A DNA stretch of 64,000 nucleotides from Bretschneidera sinensis. Taxonomy: Eukaryota > Streptophyta > Magnoliopsida > Brassicales > Akaniaceae. Both the position numbers and the translations under genes were made by a program. Positions 33,201 to 44,684 of the stretch are shown piece by piece. The notes beneath the pieces were generated by a model. The model was not told the DNA's origin and did not search any database. It was given only the letters and a program-made list of their open reading frames with translations. Location of the stretch: the NCBI GenBank assembly GCA_023935145.1, contig CM043700.1, positions 66,013,120 through 66,077,119 on the forward strand, read 5' to 3'. Each line of letters opens with the position of its first letter. Position 1 is the stretch's first letter.

Positions 33201-36052
33201 AACTATGGTCAGTTTCCATTGTTCTAATTGCTAAAATAATAAAGAATCTATCATCAATGAAATGTTTTAAATACATAGTATTCTTTCAATTATGCATTTT
33301 TTTTTGCATACATATAAAAATATATAGATCGAAAAAACATGACACAATACCAAACATATATTTTCTTATCACTTTTTTATCTTCCAAAAATGCTTCATTA
33401 AATACATATAGTTTCTAATGATGCTAACTTAGAATGACAATCTAACATAATAATCTAGGGCTAACCTAATTTTTTTTTTAAATTAAAAAGGTAAATTAAC
33501 ATTAAAATAAATAGATTGAAATAACATGATAAAATCATGAACATATATTTTGTTATCACTTTTTTATCTTCCAAAAAAGTATGAAATAAGTATAGATTAA
33601 ACATAAATTTATCACACAACCAATGGGGTAACATAGAAATATTTGATTTACATACCTGACTCAATCAATAACGGTGAAGTACGACTGACCAAATCGTTTG
33701 TAGCCTGCAAGACAAAAATTGATAACAAATTAGTAAACAACATAATGATTCCTTATGAATCATGCATGTTGATGCATGCTTTCTAACCATATAATCTAAT
33801 TCATTAATAGGTAGGGGGTCTCAACCCATTGACGAATGCGTGATCGATTTTGCAATTTATAGTTCTAAACTAGTATTGTTAGGACTTGATTTTGGCAACA
33901 TTTCTCCTTAGTCCTCCAAGTACATGACTTAAATTTGGAGCTATATCCCGAGGAAGATAGGCTTGAATTTAGTGCGTACCCAGAGAAAAATGAGACTTGC
34001 AACCAAAATTTAGTCAAAAACAAAACAAGCTAGGAACTAAAAAATGACAAATCGATCACAAATTACTGAAATATCCATTCTAGATAATCCAATGATTATT
34101 TGAACACAAGCACTCCCATTGCAAGCATATTAATTGATAAGCAATGAGAGCATTTGGATCACTTAATAATCATTAGACGGGTATTCTAAGGTAAGATGCA
34201 ATGCATGAATATATTCATTATATGCCATGATACATGTATAATATGCACATTTATGGTGAAGCATTTATTCTGTGTATTTTCACTATTAACTTATGTATTA
34301 ATAATTTAGAATATGCATCATAAAGTTTAAACTTGAACTCTATCATTTTTCAACAAACTAAGCTTAATTTTGGAACATTTTATCTTTCTTAAACTTGAAC
34401 TCTACCACTTTTCACTTTCTTTCTCTAAATGCTAGACTCATCAATTATTTTCTCACAAATCTTAGTCTCAACTCGTAAGTATAAACTACATATAAAGCCC
34501 ATTCACTGATTTACATTAACTATAGTTATAAAAAAAAGATACTAAAACTAACTAATTTTTTCAAAATTATCAATCTTTCTTACTTTTTTTCTCTCTCTAG
34601 GCTCTATGTTTCTAATATAATTTCAAGGGCCCTAATTAGGCTACTTAATTATTAAAGAAGCTAGTCATTAGTTTCATGGCACATTATCAACACAAAACCA
34701 ACCTTCTGCTTAATCATGTAGCGTAAGCATAGAACTAAGAGAGGCAAACTTTCTATGGATCTAGAAAAATAATCTTTTTTTTAAATTTTTAATACAATTA
34801 AGCTATGTACAATTTACCATACATGAAACACTAGTAGTGATTTTTAATTAATTCACTAGTGACATGGTATATTACTTACTACCATTGATATTTTATGACT
34901 CTCTCTCTCTCTCTCTCTCTTTTCATGTTCCAAATATTTATAGACAATTGAGTTACACATGTTGAATTGAAACATCTATAACATTGTGATGCACCACAGC
35001 TTCAAAGCTCTTAATCTATAACATTATCGAATTGAATCGATTTCATTAGTTACATAGGAATTATATTATTATATGATGATTTTCCCTTTCAATTAAATTT
35101 TACTTAATTAGTTAATCTTCCTATACTTTGTAGAAAAACAAACTTATATTCTTAACTTGTATGGAACAAGTACCTATTTATATTGCAGAAATATCACCTA
35201 AGAAAACTCAGGGAGCATGTACATTTTCTAATCAAGTATAACTAAACCATTACATTATTTAACTAATTTTTTTAAAAAATAAGTTTATTATATTGACGGT
35301 ACTAATTTTTTCCAGGTACAGTTGATGCAGAATGCGGGGGTCTCACTTGTATATATCATTGGAAATTTCATTAATTGAAGCAGATGATATTAGAGTAATA
35401 TTTCACATTCATATATCTATTAATTAGGACTAAAAAGAATTACTAAGTATTTTTTCAAGTGCAATAACATGATCCATTCCAATTTTTTTCCAGGATATCA
35501 TAGAAACTTATGAACAAGGCCCAAAATCTGGAATTAATTTTTTTTTTCAAATATTGAAAACAAAATAAAAACCAAACACAATCAAAACATTTGAAAACAA
35601 AAGAAAAAAGTTACAACCCACCAAACAAAACTTAAGCAACATATATATTAAAATTAAAAAAAAATTAAAAAGCGGAAATAAATTAAATTAACAAAGCAAG
35701 TTAGAGAGGACTTACAATATAGAGAAATGCAAGAAAATGGGTGACAAAAAACAAAAATATTGCAACCCACCAAACATAACATAAGCAACATGTATACCAA
35801 TTTTTCTTTAAAAAAAAAAAAACTAAACTAACAAAACATAAATAACAAAAGAAACTAGACAGTAGAGAGCAAGGAAACATAAAATTTCTGCTAGAGACAA
35901 AAAGTGGTGAAGAGAAGAAAAAACAAAAATGATAGAATAACAGAAATATGAGAAAGAGTGAAAGAAATTTGAAGGAGTGAAATGCTATGCGGCGCATAAA
36001 GAAAGGAAACAAAAGAGAAGAGAAATGGGGGAGGAAGGAAGCTATTGCGTGA
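33201..36052. other. CACTA 5' non-coding region
   Basis: About 2.8 kb, very AT-rich, with no recognisable gene and no sign of the TNPA-like second protein of autonomous CACTA elements. It includes a CT microsatellite (11 units, 34899-34920). It also includes an imperfect tandem duplication of about 148 bases with matching segments near 35612 and 35760 (acccaccaaac...taagcaacat). Confidence 0.7.
34899..34920. repeat. CT microsatellite
   Basis: Eleven perfect CT units inside the CACTA element. Confidence 0.95.
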
Positions 36053-36347
36053 TATCTAGGGTTATATTATCACTGAGAGATTTAGTTCCCTCGGTGATAG
36101 TAGTTATCGTAATTAATAATTAAATTAGAATAAATTTTATATTCATTTATCAACACCGAGAGATTAAATCTTTTGCTAATAATATATTGAAATTTAATAA
36201 AAATCAAAAATTATTTTTAAAATTTTTTATGAACTTAATACCGAGTGTAAAAATATTATCATCGAGGGACTTGTCCCTCGGTGATAATATTTCACACTAT
36301 CACTTACAGACATATAGCCTTCAGTAATAAATGGTTTTCTTGTAGTG
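36053..36347 (-). repeat. CACTA subterminal palindromes and terminal inverted repeat
   Basis: The terminal repeat at 36333-36347 reads CACTACAAGAAAACC on the minus strand. Inside it, at 36253-36290, lies an 18-bp stem with one mismatch and a 2-base loop (ATATTATCATCGAGGGAC and its complement). A weaker stem TATCACTGAG...CTCGGTGATA lies at 36068-36099, and further accgag copies lie near 36155 and 36240. Repeated inverted subterminal motifs like these are transposase binding sites in CACTA elements. Confidence 0.85.
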
Positions 36348-36653
36348 TGTAACTTAACTATTTAATTATTAAATGTTATACAAAATCATTTGATCAAGTG
36401 GGACTCTCGGAAGGTGAAATTCTGAAACCAACAATCTACGACGAAAGATCAAACATAGACAAATATCGTTGTCAAAAGAAACTTCCAAGAGAACTAAATT
36501 TGGGGGCTAAAATTTGAGTAAACTCAACCAAGATTAATTATGGATTGTTAAAGAACTCTTGTACTCACCTAAGAAAATAGCCAATCATAAGCTAAAAATG
36601 CCAAGCTTTCTCTCCTCTCAAATGCCTCTCAAATAGCCAAGATCTAACTTCGA
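36348..36653. other. unassigned flank between CACTA and the long-inverted-repeat element
   Basis: 306 bases. No gene or known repeat recognised. It ends with aacttcga (36646-36653), the target duplication of the next element. Confidence 0.6.
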
Positions 36654-38316
36654 GGATTTCAGTTGTCTCAATTTAAGGAGGGAATATTACACTCAATTTT
36701 GATTAATCTTAACACTTTATTTGTTTTGAATGGATAAGATTGTGCCACCAAATTAAAATCATGCCACATCATCAATTAACTCAATTAAAATAAGCTTAAT
36801 GGTGTTAAGTCACAAAAACTGTAGTTAGTTTTTTCCCATAAAATTATTTTTATTTTTATGTAAAGAAAATCTAAAGTCTTAAACCCTTTCTCACGTATGC
36901 TATTCTATCCCTATGTTTTTCCTTTGATTACTACAATGGCAGAAAAACCAAAGCAAGCTTCTCTCCATCGTCAATGACTTCCAAAATATCAAATCCACCC
37001 AAGTATTTCTTTAAATTAAAATATTTTGAATTCATTTTTTTCCCCAATATGATTTACAAATAAACTTATCAAAGCCCTTTATTATATTTGGCTTAGTGAA
37101 ACCTATCACTTTTTGCCTCTCTGTATCATATTTCACAGCAACAAAAGAAAAGTTGGAAAAGAAAGCAAAAATTTTTCAAATAAATTTGATCACAAACATC
37201 AAAAGGAGTGGACTTAGTTTTCTAACAGAGGAACTTATCGGCCATGGAAAGTTAAATAAACAACCAAAATCATAATAACCCAAATACAAAGAATGCTAAT
37301 TAAGACTTAAAAAAAAGTATTCACAAAAGGTGGTTTCTATGTGGACATATGTTGGTGGTGCTAATGGGTATTTGATGGTAATATTTGTGAAAAAAAATCA
37401 GCACAACCACCAAGCAATTGAAAACAAGCACAGAAAGGCGAGAGAGAGGGAGTAGAAAAACGAAGCACAAATACTAGAGCAATGATTTGGCTAAAAAATT
37501 TGAATTCAGATAACAGTCGATACCAAATAATTAACATAATCTACTTACACCAAATCTTAGGAAAATGAAAACAAAGAACCAGAACCAAACAACAATTAAC
37601 AATAGAGAAACACCAATACTCCATAAACAAAACTAAAACTACACAATAGTGAAAATAAAGAAAACCTAGGACCCAAAACAAAGTAGAAGAAAAAACTATG
37701 AAAGAAGCAGCAAGAAAAATTATAACACTCGATTGATGGGTAACTGATAAATATCGGTGTTTGGTAATAAAGTGTATAAAAAAATCAGATTTCAATGTTT
37801 TGTTTTTACTTTTGATATTACTCTTCACAGTTAGATGGTGAATTTTATAAAATTTAAAGGTTTCACTAAGCCAAATATAATAAAGGGTTTTGATAAGTTT
37901 ATTTGCAAATCAAATTAGGAAGAAAAAAAAAACTAACTCAGAATATTTTAAGTTAAAGAAATACTTGGGTGAATTTGATAATTCTGGAAACCATAGATGA
38001 TGAAGAGAAGCTTGCTTTGACTTTTCTGTTATTTTAGTAATCAGAGCAAGAACACGGGGATAGAGTAGCGTACGTGAGAAAGGGTTTAAGCCTTTAAATT
38101 TTTTTTTGGTAAATAAAACAAAAAATTAAAAATAATTGTATGAACTGCACTTTTTTATGACTTAACACAGTTAAGTTTATTTTAATTGAGTTAATTGATG
38201 ATATGGCACGATTTTAATTTGGTGGCACAATCCTGTCCTTTCAAAACAAATAAAATATTGAGATTAATCAAAATTGAGGATAGTATTCCCTCCTTAAATT
38301 GAGACAACCGGAATCC
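36654..38316. mobile_element. non-autonomous DNA transposon with long terminal inverted repeats
   Basis: The left arm (36654-37103) and right arm (37859-38316) are reverse complements over about 450 bases. They begin GGATTTCAGTTGTCTCAAT on the left and GGATTCCGGTTGTCTCAAT on the right arm read inwards. The flanks carry an 8-bp target duplication, aacttcga, at 36646-36653 and 38317-38324. The 755-base centre has no coding capacity, only AT-rich open frames of low complexity. Long arms suggest a Mutator-like family; an 8-bp duplication fits hAT or a variant Mutator insertion. It would depend on a transposase supplied elsewhere. Confidence 0.87.
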
Positions 38317-38324
38317 AACTTCGA

Positions 38325-38444
38325 CATAAAAGACCCAAGCGAAAATTTTTACGTCAAAGCAAATGAGTCAGACATCTGAAAGATAAGTCCTTAGATAAAA
38401 CATTAAGACCTAGATACTCGAGGGACAATTCCGCGAATCAGACA
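38325..38444. other. unassigned flank before gypsy-D
   Basis: 120 bases with no recognised feature, ending in agaca (38440-38444), the target duplication of gypsy-D. Confidence 0.6.
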
Positions 38445-39080
38445 TGATATGGCCCAAAATACCCTGGCCCAAATAAGCTCCAAGCTCAGTTGGCTCCGGC
38501 CTAAACAAGCCCCAAACCCAGCTGTGTGCTCCAAAAGACTCAACAGATCCAGTGACCTCCCCAGGCCGGGCAAGCGATCCATATATTCCCCGACCCAACG
38601 AAGTCTCCAGGACCGTAAAGGACAACCCAACAAACCTATGCCTGGACCTCCCCTACGGCCGCCCTACGGTCGCCAGCCACCCTACAAAGCAATCAGCCAC
38701 CCTGCAGCTACCGTACAGCCGCACTCTCGCCCGAGCCCGCTATCATGACCACCGTAATGACGGATGCCTATAAATGGGCCAAGGTATGGATCTCACCAAT
38801 CATCCACACACACATCCACTTTGACACTTGATTTTCTAGAGCCCCTGGTTCCTCTTTCGAACCCTCGGCTCCTCCCTTAACTATTTGCTAACTTAAGCAT
38901 AGGAGCGCCTTTGGAGGTCTCCCCCTCCCCTCCCTCTGAGGGCCTTCAGTTCACTCCTGTCACTTTTGTAGGATCCAGGCCCAGTCCTTACCCAAGCCAA
39001 GTCCTCACTCCGGCCAAGTCCTCACTCAGGCCACATCCCCAACTAGGCCACGTCAGCACCGACAGTTTTTGGCATCAACA
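38445..39080 (+). repeat. gypsy-D 5' LTR
   Basis: A 636-bp LTR matching 49571-50223; the 3' copy is 17 bases longer because an agcttccaggccacgtc unit is doubled near its end. TATA box ctataaat at 38768-38775. The primer binding site region after it (tggcgtagtctgtggga, 39084-39100) resembles a plant gypsy site, but I did not assign its tRNA. Confidence 0.95.
38768..38775 (+). promoter_or_regulatory. gypsy-D LTR TATA box
   Basis: ctataaat in the context gatgcctataaatggg, with transcription expected around the ctcaccaatcatccac segment 25-45 bases on. The 3' LTR has the same at 49894-49901. Confidence 0.65.
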
Positions 39081-39156
39081 GATTGGCGTAGTCTGTGGGA
39101 AGCCACAATCTCTCGTTACAACAGGAGCGAAGAAGTAAAAGAACTCATCTATCACG

Positions 39157-40744
39157 ATGCCACCAAAGACCAGCATAAGAATCAGCAAAGGAGCCCCGCG
39201 GCATGTTCGGCCCCTGAACAAAGCAGCACTCGCAGTCACCGTCCCAGACCCAGATTTCCAACAGTACTCGAACATGCCACTCCTGCCAGAGAGCAGCGCC
39301 GCCACCTTTTAGAGACCAACTCGCCCGATGATGAGAAAATAGCCGCTCACCTTCAAGCCCTAGTAACTCAAGCCCAGTTTCAGGAGCTGTCCAAGATGAT
39401 AGCCAATTTAGCGGCCTAGGTTCGGGAGGGAGGTCAGCAGCCTCCCAGCTTTCCCGGCCAAACAGAGTCGATCGGTAGAAACGACCCCACTTACAGCCCA
39501 TCTCCTGCAGAGCCCTCCCTATGTTACAATCGGTCCAAAGAAAGTTTCTCCTCAAAAGGCAACCTCAGCCTAGACAGGCAGTTTGAAGAAATGAAAGGAA
39601 AGATAGACTTGGCCTTGAGACACAAGAATCCCAGCCTTATGGACGAACTCTACGTCCAGGACCCTCTTTTCACGGAGGGTGTCCTCGAGACCTCTCTCCC
39701 GCCAAACTTTAGGATTCCCCAAGTCAGAATGTATGACGAAACCACAGATCCGATAGACCACCTCCAGCACTATAAGACGACAATGGTGCTACACCGGCAC
39801 TCAGACCCGATCATGTGCCGCGACTTCCCTCTGACTCTCGAAAAGGCGGCGGGTACTTGGTACTCACACTTGAAGCCAGGAACCATTAGCAACTTCAAAG
39901 AGCTCAGTTATGCTTTCGCCTCTCACTTCCTCAGCAGCAAGGGGCCCAAGAAAACCTCAAAAAGCCTTTTCAACATGATCCAGCATAGGGGAGAAAGGCT
40001 TCAGGCTTATATCTCCCGGTTCAACACAGCCGCATGGGAGATTCCAGACCTTGATCCGAACGTCCAGGTGATGGCCTTCAAAAATGGATTGAGGTCTGGC
40101 ATCTTTAGTTCCAAGCTAACTCGACACCTGCCCCGAGACATGAACGAGATCCTGGCCCAGACAGAAAAATACATGCTGACGGAGGATGATTAAGCCTTCA
40201 GAAGGGAAAGTGAGGGAGAAACCGAGAACCTGCCCCCTAGAGAGGAGCAGCCAAGAAGCCCTACCAGGAGGACAGGTATAGACCCCATCCTCGAGTCGAC
40301 AGCTTCACTCCCCTCAATACTACTAGGACCAACGTCCTCATGTAGCTTCAGGATAAGTCTGTCCTACAGTGGCCACCCAAGAAGCCTCTTGGGAGGAATC
40401 AAAAGAAATGGTACCGGTTCCACCAAAGTCGTGGCCACGATACAGAGGAATGTCACGACTTGAAGGAACAGATTGAGAATCTCATTAACCAAGGGCGCCT
40501 GAAGGAGTTTACTGGGCCTCAAAGAAGGGAAACCCCCGCACCACCAAGAAGAGATGATAGATGCCCTTATCAACAATGGCAAGAGAAGCCGAACCCTTGG
40601 AGAGACCCTAGGGCGGAACAAGAAAAGCCCCGCCAAAAGAAGCCAGAGGTGGCCGCAACCACCCGAATCATCAAAACTATTTGCGGAGGGCCAGCCGCAG
40701 GGGGAATTCTAGGCAAAGCCGCAAAGCATATGCCAGGGTCGTAG
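39157..40744 (+). pseudogene. gypsy-D gag
   Basis: The likely start is ATG at 39157 (MPPKTSIRISKGAPRHV), with a frameshift near 39305 into the frame of LLETNSPDDEKIAAHLQALV. A TAG at about 39417 sits where Gln is expected. The core gag domain (39591-40193) has FTEGVLETSLPPNFRIPQV, MYDETTDPIDHLQHYKT, AAGTWYSHLKPGTISNFKE and RGERLQAYISRFNTAAWEI, the usual Tat pattern. After another shift, RFHQSRGHDTEECHDLKEQI (near 40430) is the degenerate zinc-knuckle region of this lineage, and a basic, proline-rich tail follows to 40744. Confidence 0.87.
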
Positions 40745-41300
40745 CCTCCGTCAGTGGCCCCCCCAAGAAAAGAAGAACAAAGCCGGTGATCTCTTTCACA
40801 GAAGATAACCTCGAGGGCGTGCAGACTCCTCATGATGACGCTATGGTAGTCTCACTCCTAGTGGCCAACTGCGAGATACGACGGGTCCTGATCGATAATG
40901 GGAGTTTCGCGGACATACTATTCCATGATGCTTATCAACACATGGAGTTGAAGGAGGGGCATCTAGAGCCTACCCCTGCCTTCCTCTATGGCTTCGGGGG
41001 ATCCCCAATCTTTATCGAAGGAAGCATAGTCCTCCCCGTGACCGCGAGGACAGCCTCGATGACGTCCACTATATAGACTACATTCCTAGTGGTCAAGCAA
41101 CCCTCTTCCTCCAACATGATAATTGGTTAGCCCGCCCTCAACAAGCTAAAGGTCGTCGTCTCCACCTATCAACTGAAGGTCAAGTTCCTTACCAACGAAG
41201 GTGTAGGGGTGATCAGAGGGGACTAAAAAGTCTATCGGTCCTATTATCTGAGTACTATCAGAGAAGGAAAAAAGACCAAGGCCCTGCCGCTTGAAGTAGA
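40745..41300 (+). pseudogene. gypsy-D protease
   Basis: ISFTEDNLEGVQTPHDDAMV leads into VLIDNGSFADILFHDAYQHM (near 40885-40950), the Tat-type active-site block, with IDNGSF where LVDGGS or IDxGSS is usual. FLYGFGGSPIFIEGSIVLPV follows. Stops lie near 41074, 41127 and 41224. The segment leads into the RT linker in the same frame. Confidence 0.82.
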
Positions 41301-42470
41301 GGATCTGCGGGACGAGATGAAAACACCTAGAGGGCGACCCGCGGAGGAACTAACCACTGTGCCCCTGGGAAAAGACCCCGCCCAAACCATACAAATAGGA
41401 GCGAACCTCCCAAAGGAGTCCACGGAAGAACTCATTCGCCTCCTCCAAAAGAACAGGGATCTATATGCCTGGTCAGCCCTAGATATGCCAGGGGTTAACC
41501 CTGAAACCATCGAGCACCGCCTGAACGTAGATCCCAAGTGCAAGGCAGTTATTCAGAAGAAGAGGTCCTTTGCCCCCTAGTGCCAGGTAGCCATCAACGC
41601 TGAGGTGGACAAACTGCTAGAAGCCGGCTTTATCAGGGAAGCAAGGTACCCAGATTGGGTATCCAATGTCATGATGGTCAAAAAAGCCAGCGCTAAATGG
41701 CATATTTGCATTGACTTCACCAATCTTAACAAAGTTTACCCAAAGGACAGCCTCCCTCTTCTTCGGATCGATATGATGGTAGACGCCACTTTCGGGCATG
41801 AACTCCTCTCTTTCATGGACGCCTACTCTAGTTACAATCAGATTTTCATGCACAAGTCTGACCAAGAAAAGACCGCCTTCATCATCGAGTGAGGACTGTA
41901 CTGCTAGAAAGTGATGCCTTTGGGCTGAAGAATGCTGGGGCAACCTATCAGAGGTTGGTAAACAAAATCTTCAAAAGGCATATTGGGCAAAATATGGAAG
42001 TCTATGTGGATGATATGTTGGTTAAAAGCTCCGAGGCATGGAACCACTGCTCCGACCTAGAAGAGGCCTTCGGAGTCCTGTGTAAGCATAATATGAGGTT
42101 GAATCCGTCCAAGTGTGCTTTCAGGGTAACTGGGGGCAAGTTCTTAGGATTCATGGTCACTCAGAGAGGGATAGAGGTTAATATGGAAAAGATAGAGGTC
42201 ATCCTCAACATGGCCCCTCCAAAGTCTGTGAAAGAAGTCCAACGACTCACCGGACGAGTCGCGGCCCTGAAGCCATTTTATGTCTAAATCGACGGAAAGG
42301 TGCCTTCCTTTCTTTAAGGCTATCAAAAAAGCGAAGGACTTCACCTGGTCCGAGAACTGCCAGGAGACGTTTGAAGACTTAAAAAAGTATTTGAGTTCCC
42401 CTCTTGACCAAACCGCTCCCGAATGAAGAGCTCTTCCTTTATCTATCCGCTGGCCCAAGCACTATGGCTT
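41301..42470 (+). pseudogene. gypsy-D reverse transcriptase
   Basis: RT linker with DLYAWSALDMPGVNPETIEH near 41460. RT domain blocks: VDKLLEAGFIREARYPDWVS near 41610, WHICIDFTNLNKVYPKDSLP near 41700, MDAYSSYNQIFMHKSDQEKT near 41815, MPFGLKNAGATYQRLVNKIF near 41915 (after a frameshift at about 41895), and the catalytic EVYVDDMLVKS near 41998. NPSKCAFRVTGGKFLGFMVT and RLTGRVAAL follow to about 42285. Stops lie near 41578, 41891 and 42285. The catalytic aspartates remain. Confidence 0.9.
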
Positions 42471-43380
42471 TTGTTCTGATACGAGAAGAATCAGGTACCT
42501 AGAAGCTCATCTACTACGTCAGCTGAATTCTCCATGACACTGAGACGAGGTACCCTCCCATTGAAAAAATGGCCTACGCCTTCATAGTAGTCGCATGAAA
42601 GCTTCGGTCTTACTTCCAAGCACACACTATCGTCTTCCTAACGGACTAACCCTTGAGGCAGGTCTTTCACAATCCAAGTGCTTCAGGGAGAATTGTAAAA
42701 TGGGCAGTCGAGCTGGGAGAGTTTGATATCCGCTACCACCCTAGGCAATCTATCAAGGGCCAGGCTCTGGCCAACTTCATCGTAGAAACGACCCTACCTA
42801 TAGACCCGGACGAGCCCGCAGTATCTGAGACCAGTGACCCCCCTCTAGGATGGAGTCTCCATGTGGATGAGTCCTCAAATTCACAAGAGAGTGGGCTGGG
42901 ACTCATCATCTGCAGTTCAAAAGGCTTCACCATTGAATATACGTTGAGGTTCGGGTTCAGGGCCTCTAATAACGAAGCAGAATACGAAGCCCTCCTAGCC
43001 GGTCTAAGGTTGGCCAAGGCACTCACAGTGGAAGTGCTGGAAGTATTCAGCGACTTTCAGTTTGTGGTAAGTCAGGTGTAGGGAGAGTTCGAGGTCAGGG
43101 GGGAGAAACTCTTCCGGTATCTCTAAAAAGTAAAGGAATGGGTCGTCATGCTCAAAATATTCCGGATAACTCAGATCCCTGGAGCCGAGAACTCCGAAGC
43201 AGATGCCCTTGCGAACCTGGCCTCCTCTCAGCAACTGATGCCTAGCCGAGCTATCTACCAAGAAATCCTCTCTGCACCAAGTATAGATGAAGCTCCAGTC
43301 CTACCAGTAGAAGAGGGACCCACTTGGATGGATCCAATCCTCCAATATCTAAAAAAAGGCACGGTGCCCGAATAGAAGGA
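42471..43380 (+). pseudogene. gypsy-D tandem RNase H domains
   Basis: The first, retroviral-type RNase H (about 42480-42700) is recognisable in pieces in more than one frame (yevshv-like start, RYPPIEKMAYAFIV, RSYFQAHTIVFLT). A linker (FDIRYHPRQSIKGQALANFI) leads to a second RNase H at 42850-43240: WSLHVDESSN, GLGLIICSSKG, ASNNEAEYEALLAGLRLAKAL, VFSDFQFVVSQV, PGAENSEADALANLAS. The D-E-D pattern of this second domain is that of the additional RNase H in Tat elements. Stops occur near 43079 and 43125. Confidence 0.85.
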
Positions 43381-44555
43381 CCAAGCCAGGAAGTTAATCT
43401 CTTGTGCCTCGCGTTACACCCTCACGGAAGGGAAATTATACAAAAGGGCTATAACCATGCCTTATCTAAGATGCCTCGGGCCGAGAGAGGCCAACTATGC
43501 TCTCCGGGAGGTCCACGATGGGATATACAAAAACCACCTGGGAGCTCGGGCCTTAGCCTTTAAGGTCCTTTGCTAGGGGTACTATTGGCCTATAGTTAAA
43601 GATGATGCAGCGGATTTGGTCAAAAAATGTGAGAATTGTCAGCGGTGGTCTCCAATATCACACCGCCCCGTTAACCCCCTCGTCTCCATCACCAGCCCTC
43701 TCCCTTTGCCATGTGGGGGATGGATCTCCTAGGCCCGTTCCCAATGGTTGTTGGGCAGAAAAAGCACCTTATTGTGGCCATTGACTACTTCACCAAATGG
43801 ATCGAGGCCGAGCTGTTGGCCAGTATCACGGGTCACCAATCTAGAAACTTTGTCTGGAAATCAATAGTATGCCGATTCGGGATACCTCGAGTGCTGATCA
43901 TCGACAATAGAAAGCAGTTTGACAGCTCTCGATTCAAGACATTCTGCGATGACCTCCACATCGAACATCTGTTCTCCTCTGTGGGGTATCCACAGGCCAA
44001 TGGCTAGGCTGAAGTAACCAATAGGATGCTCCTCCAATGGATCAGAAGAAGACTTAGATAATCAGTGGGCAGAGCAGCTCTACAATATCCTTTGGACCTA
44101 CCGAACAACGACCCGGACGTCGACTGGAGAAACCCCCTTCTTCATGGCGTATGGGTCAAAGGCTATCATCCCTCTGGAAATTAGGATCCCGTCGATCCGA
44201 GTGCAGTGCTTCGAACTAGGCAACAATGAAGAAGGGTTGAGAATGAATGCGGTCCTAATTGAAGAGACCAAGGATAAAGCCCAGATCCGCCTCGCGGTAT
44301 ACCAACAAAGGGCTGCTCGATACTACAACTCCCAGGTCCGATCAAAAGACTTCAAGCTTAATGACCTCGTCCTCCGGAAGAGCGAAGTGCCACGCCCTCA
44401 CCACACGGGGAAGCTAGTATCAAACTGGGAAGGCCCTTACCGGATTTGAAGGGTTTGTAGAATGAGCACCTACGAACTATAGGACATGGAAGGAAAAACC
44501 ATTCCCCGCACCTGGAATGCGGAGAACCTCCGTAGGTTTTATCAATAAAATGTAA
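43381..44555 (+). pseudogene. gypsy-D integrase
   Basis: The zinc domain is damaged; its last cysteines survive as CENCQRW near 43630. The catalytic core reads MWGMDLLGPFPM near 43711 (first Asp), IVAIDYFTKWIEAE, then IIDNRKQFDSSRFKTF near 43900 (second Asp) and SSVGYPQANG then TAG then AEVTNRM near 43985-44025 (Glu). The C-terminal domain has MAYGSKAIIPLEI, RYYNSQVRSKDFKLNDLVLR and NWEGPYRI to about 44450, and WNAENLRRFYQ to 44548. Frameshifts lie near 43565 and 44030. Confidence 0.88.
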
Positions 44556-44684
44556 GAGAAAGTAAAAAATCAATAAAAATTTGAAGTTTCAATCGTATGG
44601 GTTTATTCATATTGAGAAGTATTACAAAAGCCGGGCACTTTTGACCTCGGGTACAAAAGTGCTAAGCTACTACAAAGAAACCAG

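Larger units (their letters stand above)
23856..36347 (-). mobile_element. CACTA (En/Spm) DNA transposon, host of the left nest
   Basis: Minus-oriented CACTA element. Its right end is a CACTACAAGAAAACC terminal repeat (minus strand) at 36333-36347, with subterminal palindromes inside it. The transposase gene runs leftwards from about 33200. The element is interrupted by copia-2 (25725-32012), and its transposase C-terminus is cut at 23856 by gypsy-E. Its left end is not in the window; everything from base 1 to 23855 lies nested inside it. The three bases after the terminal repeat, tgt (36348-36350), are the expected place of the 3-bp target duplication. Confidence 0.85.

Noticed and set aside
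35701..36012. Hydrophobic minus-strand open frame resembling a membrane protein
   Set aside because: Produced by A-rich plus-strand sequence giving Phe/Leu codons; no family recognised.
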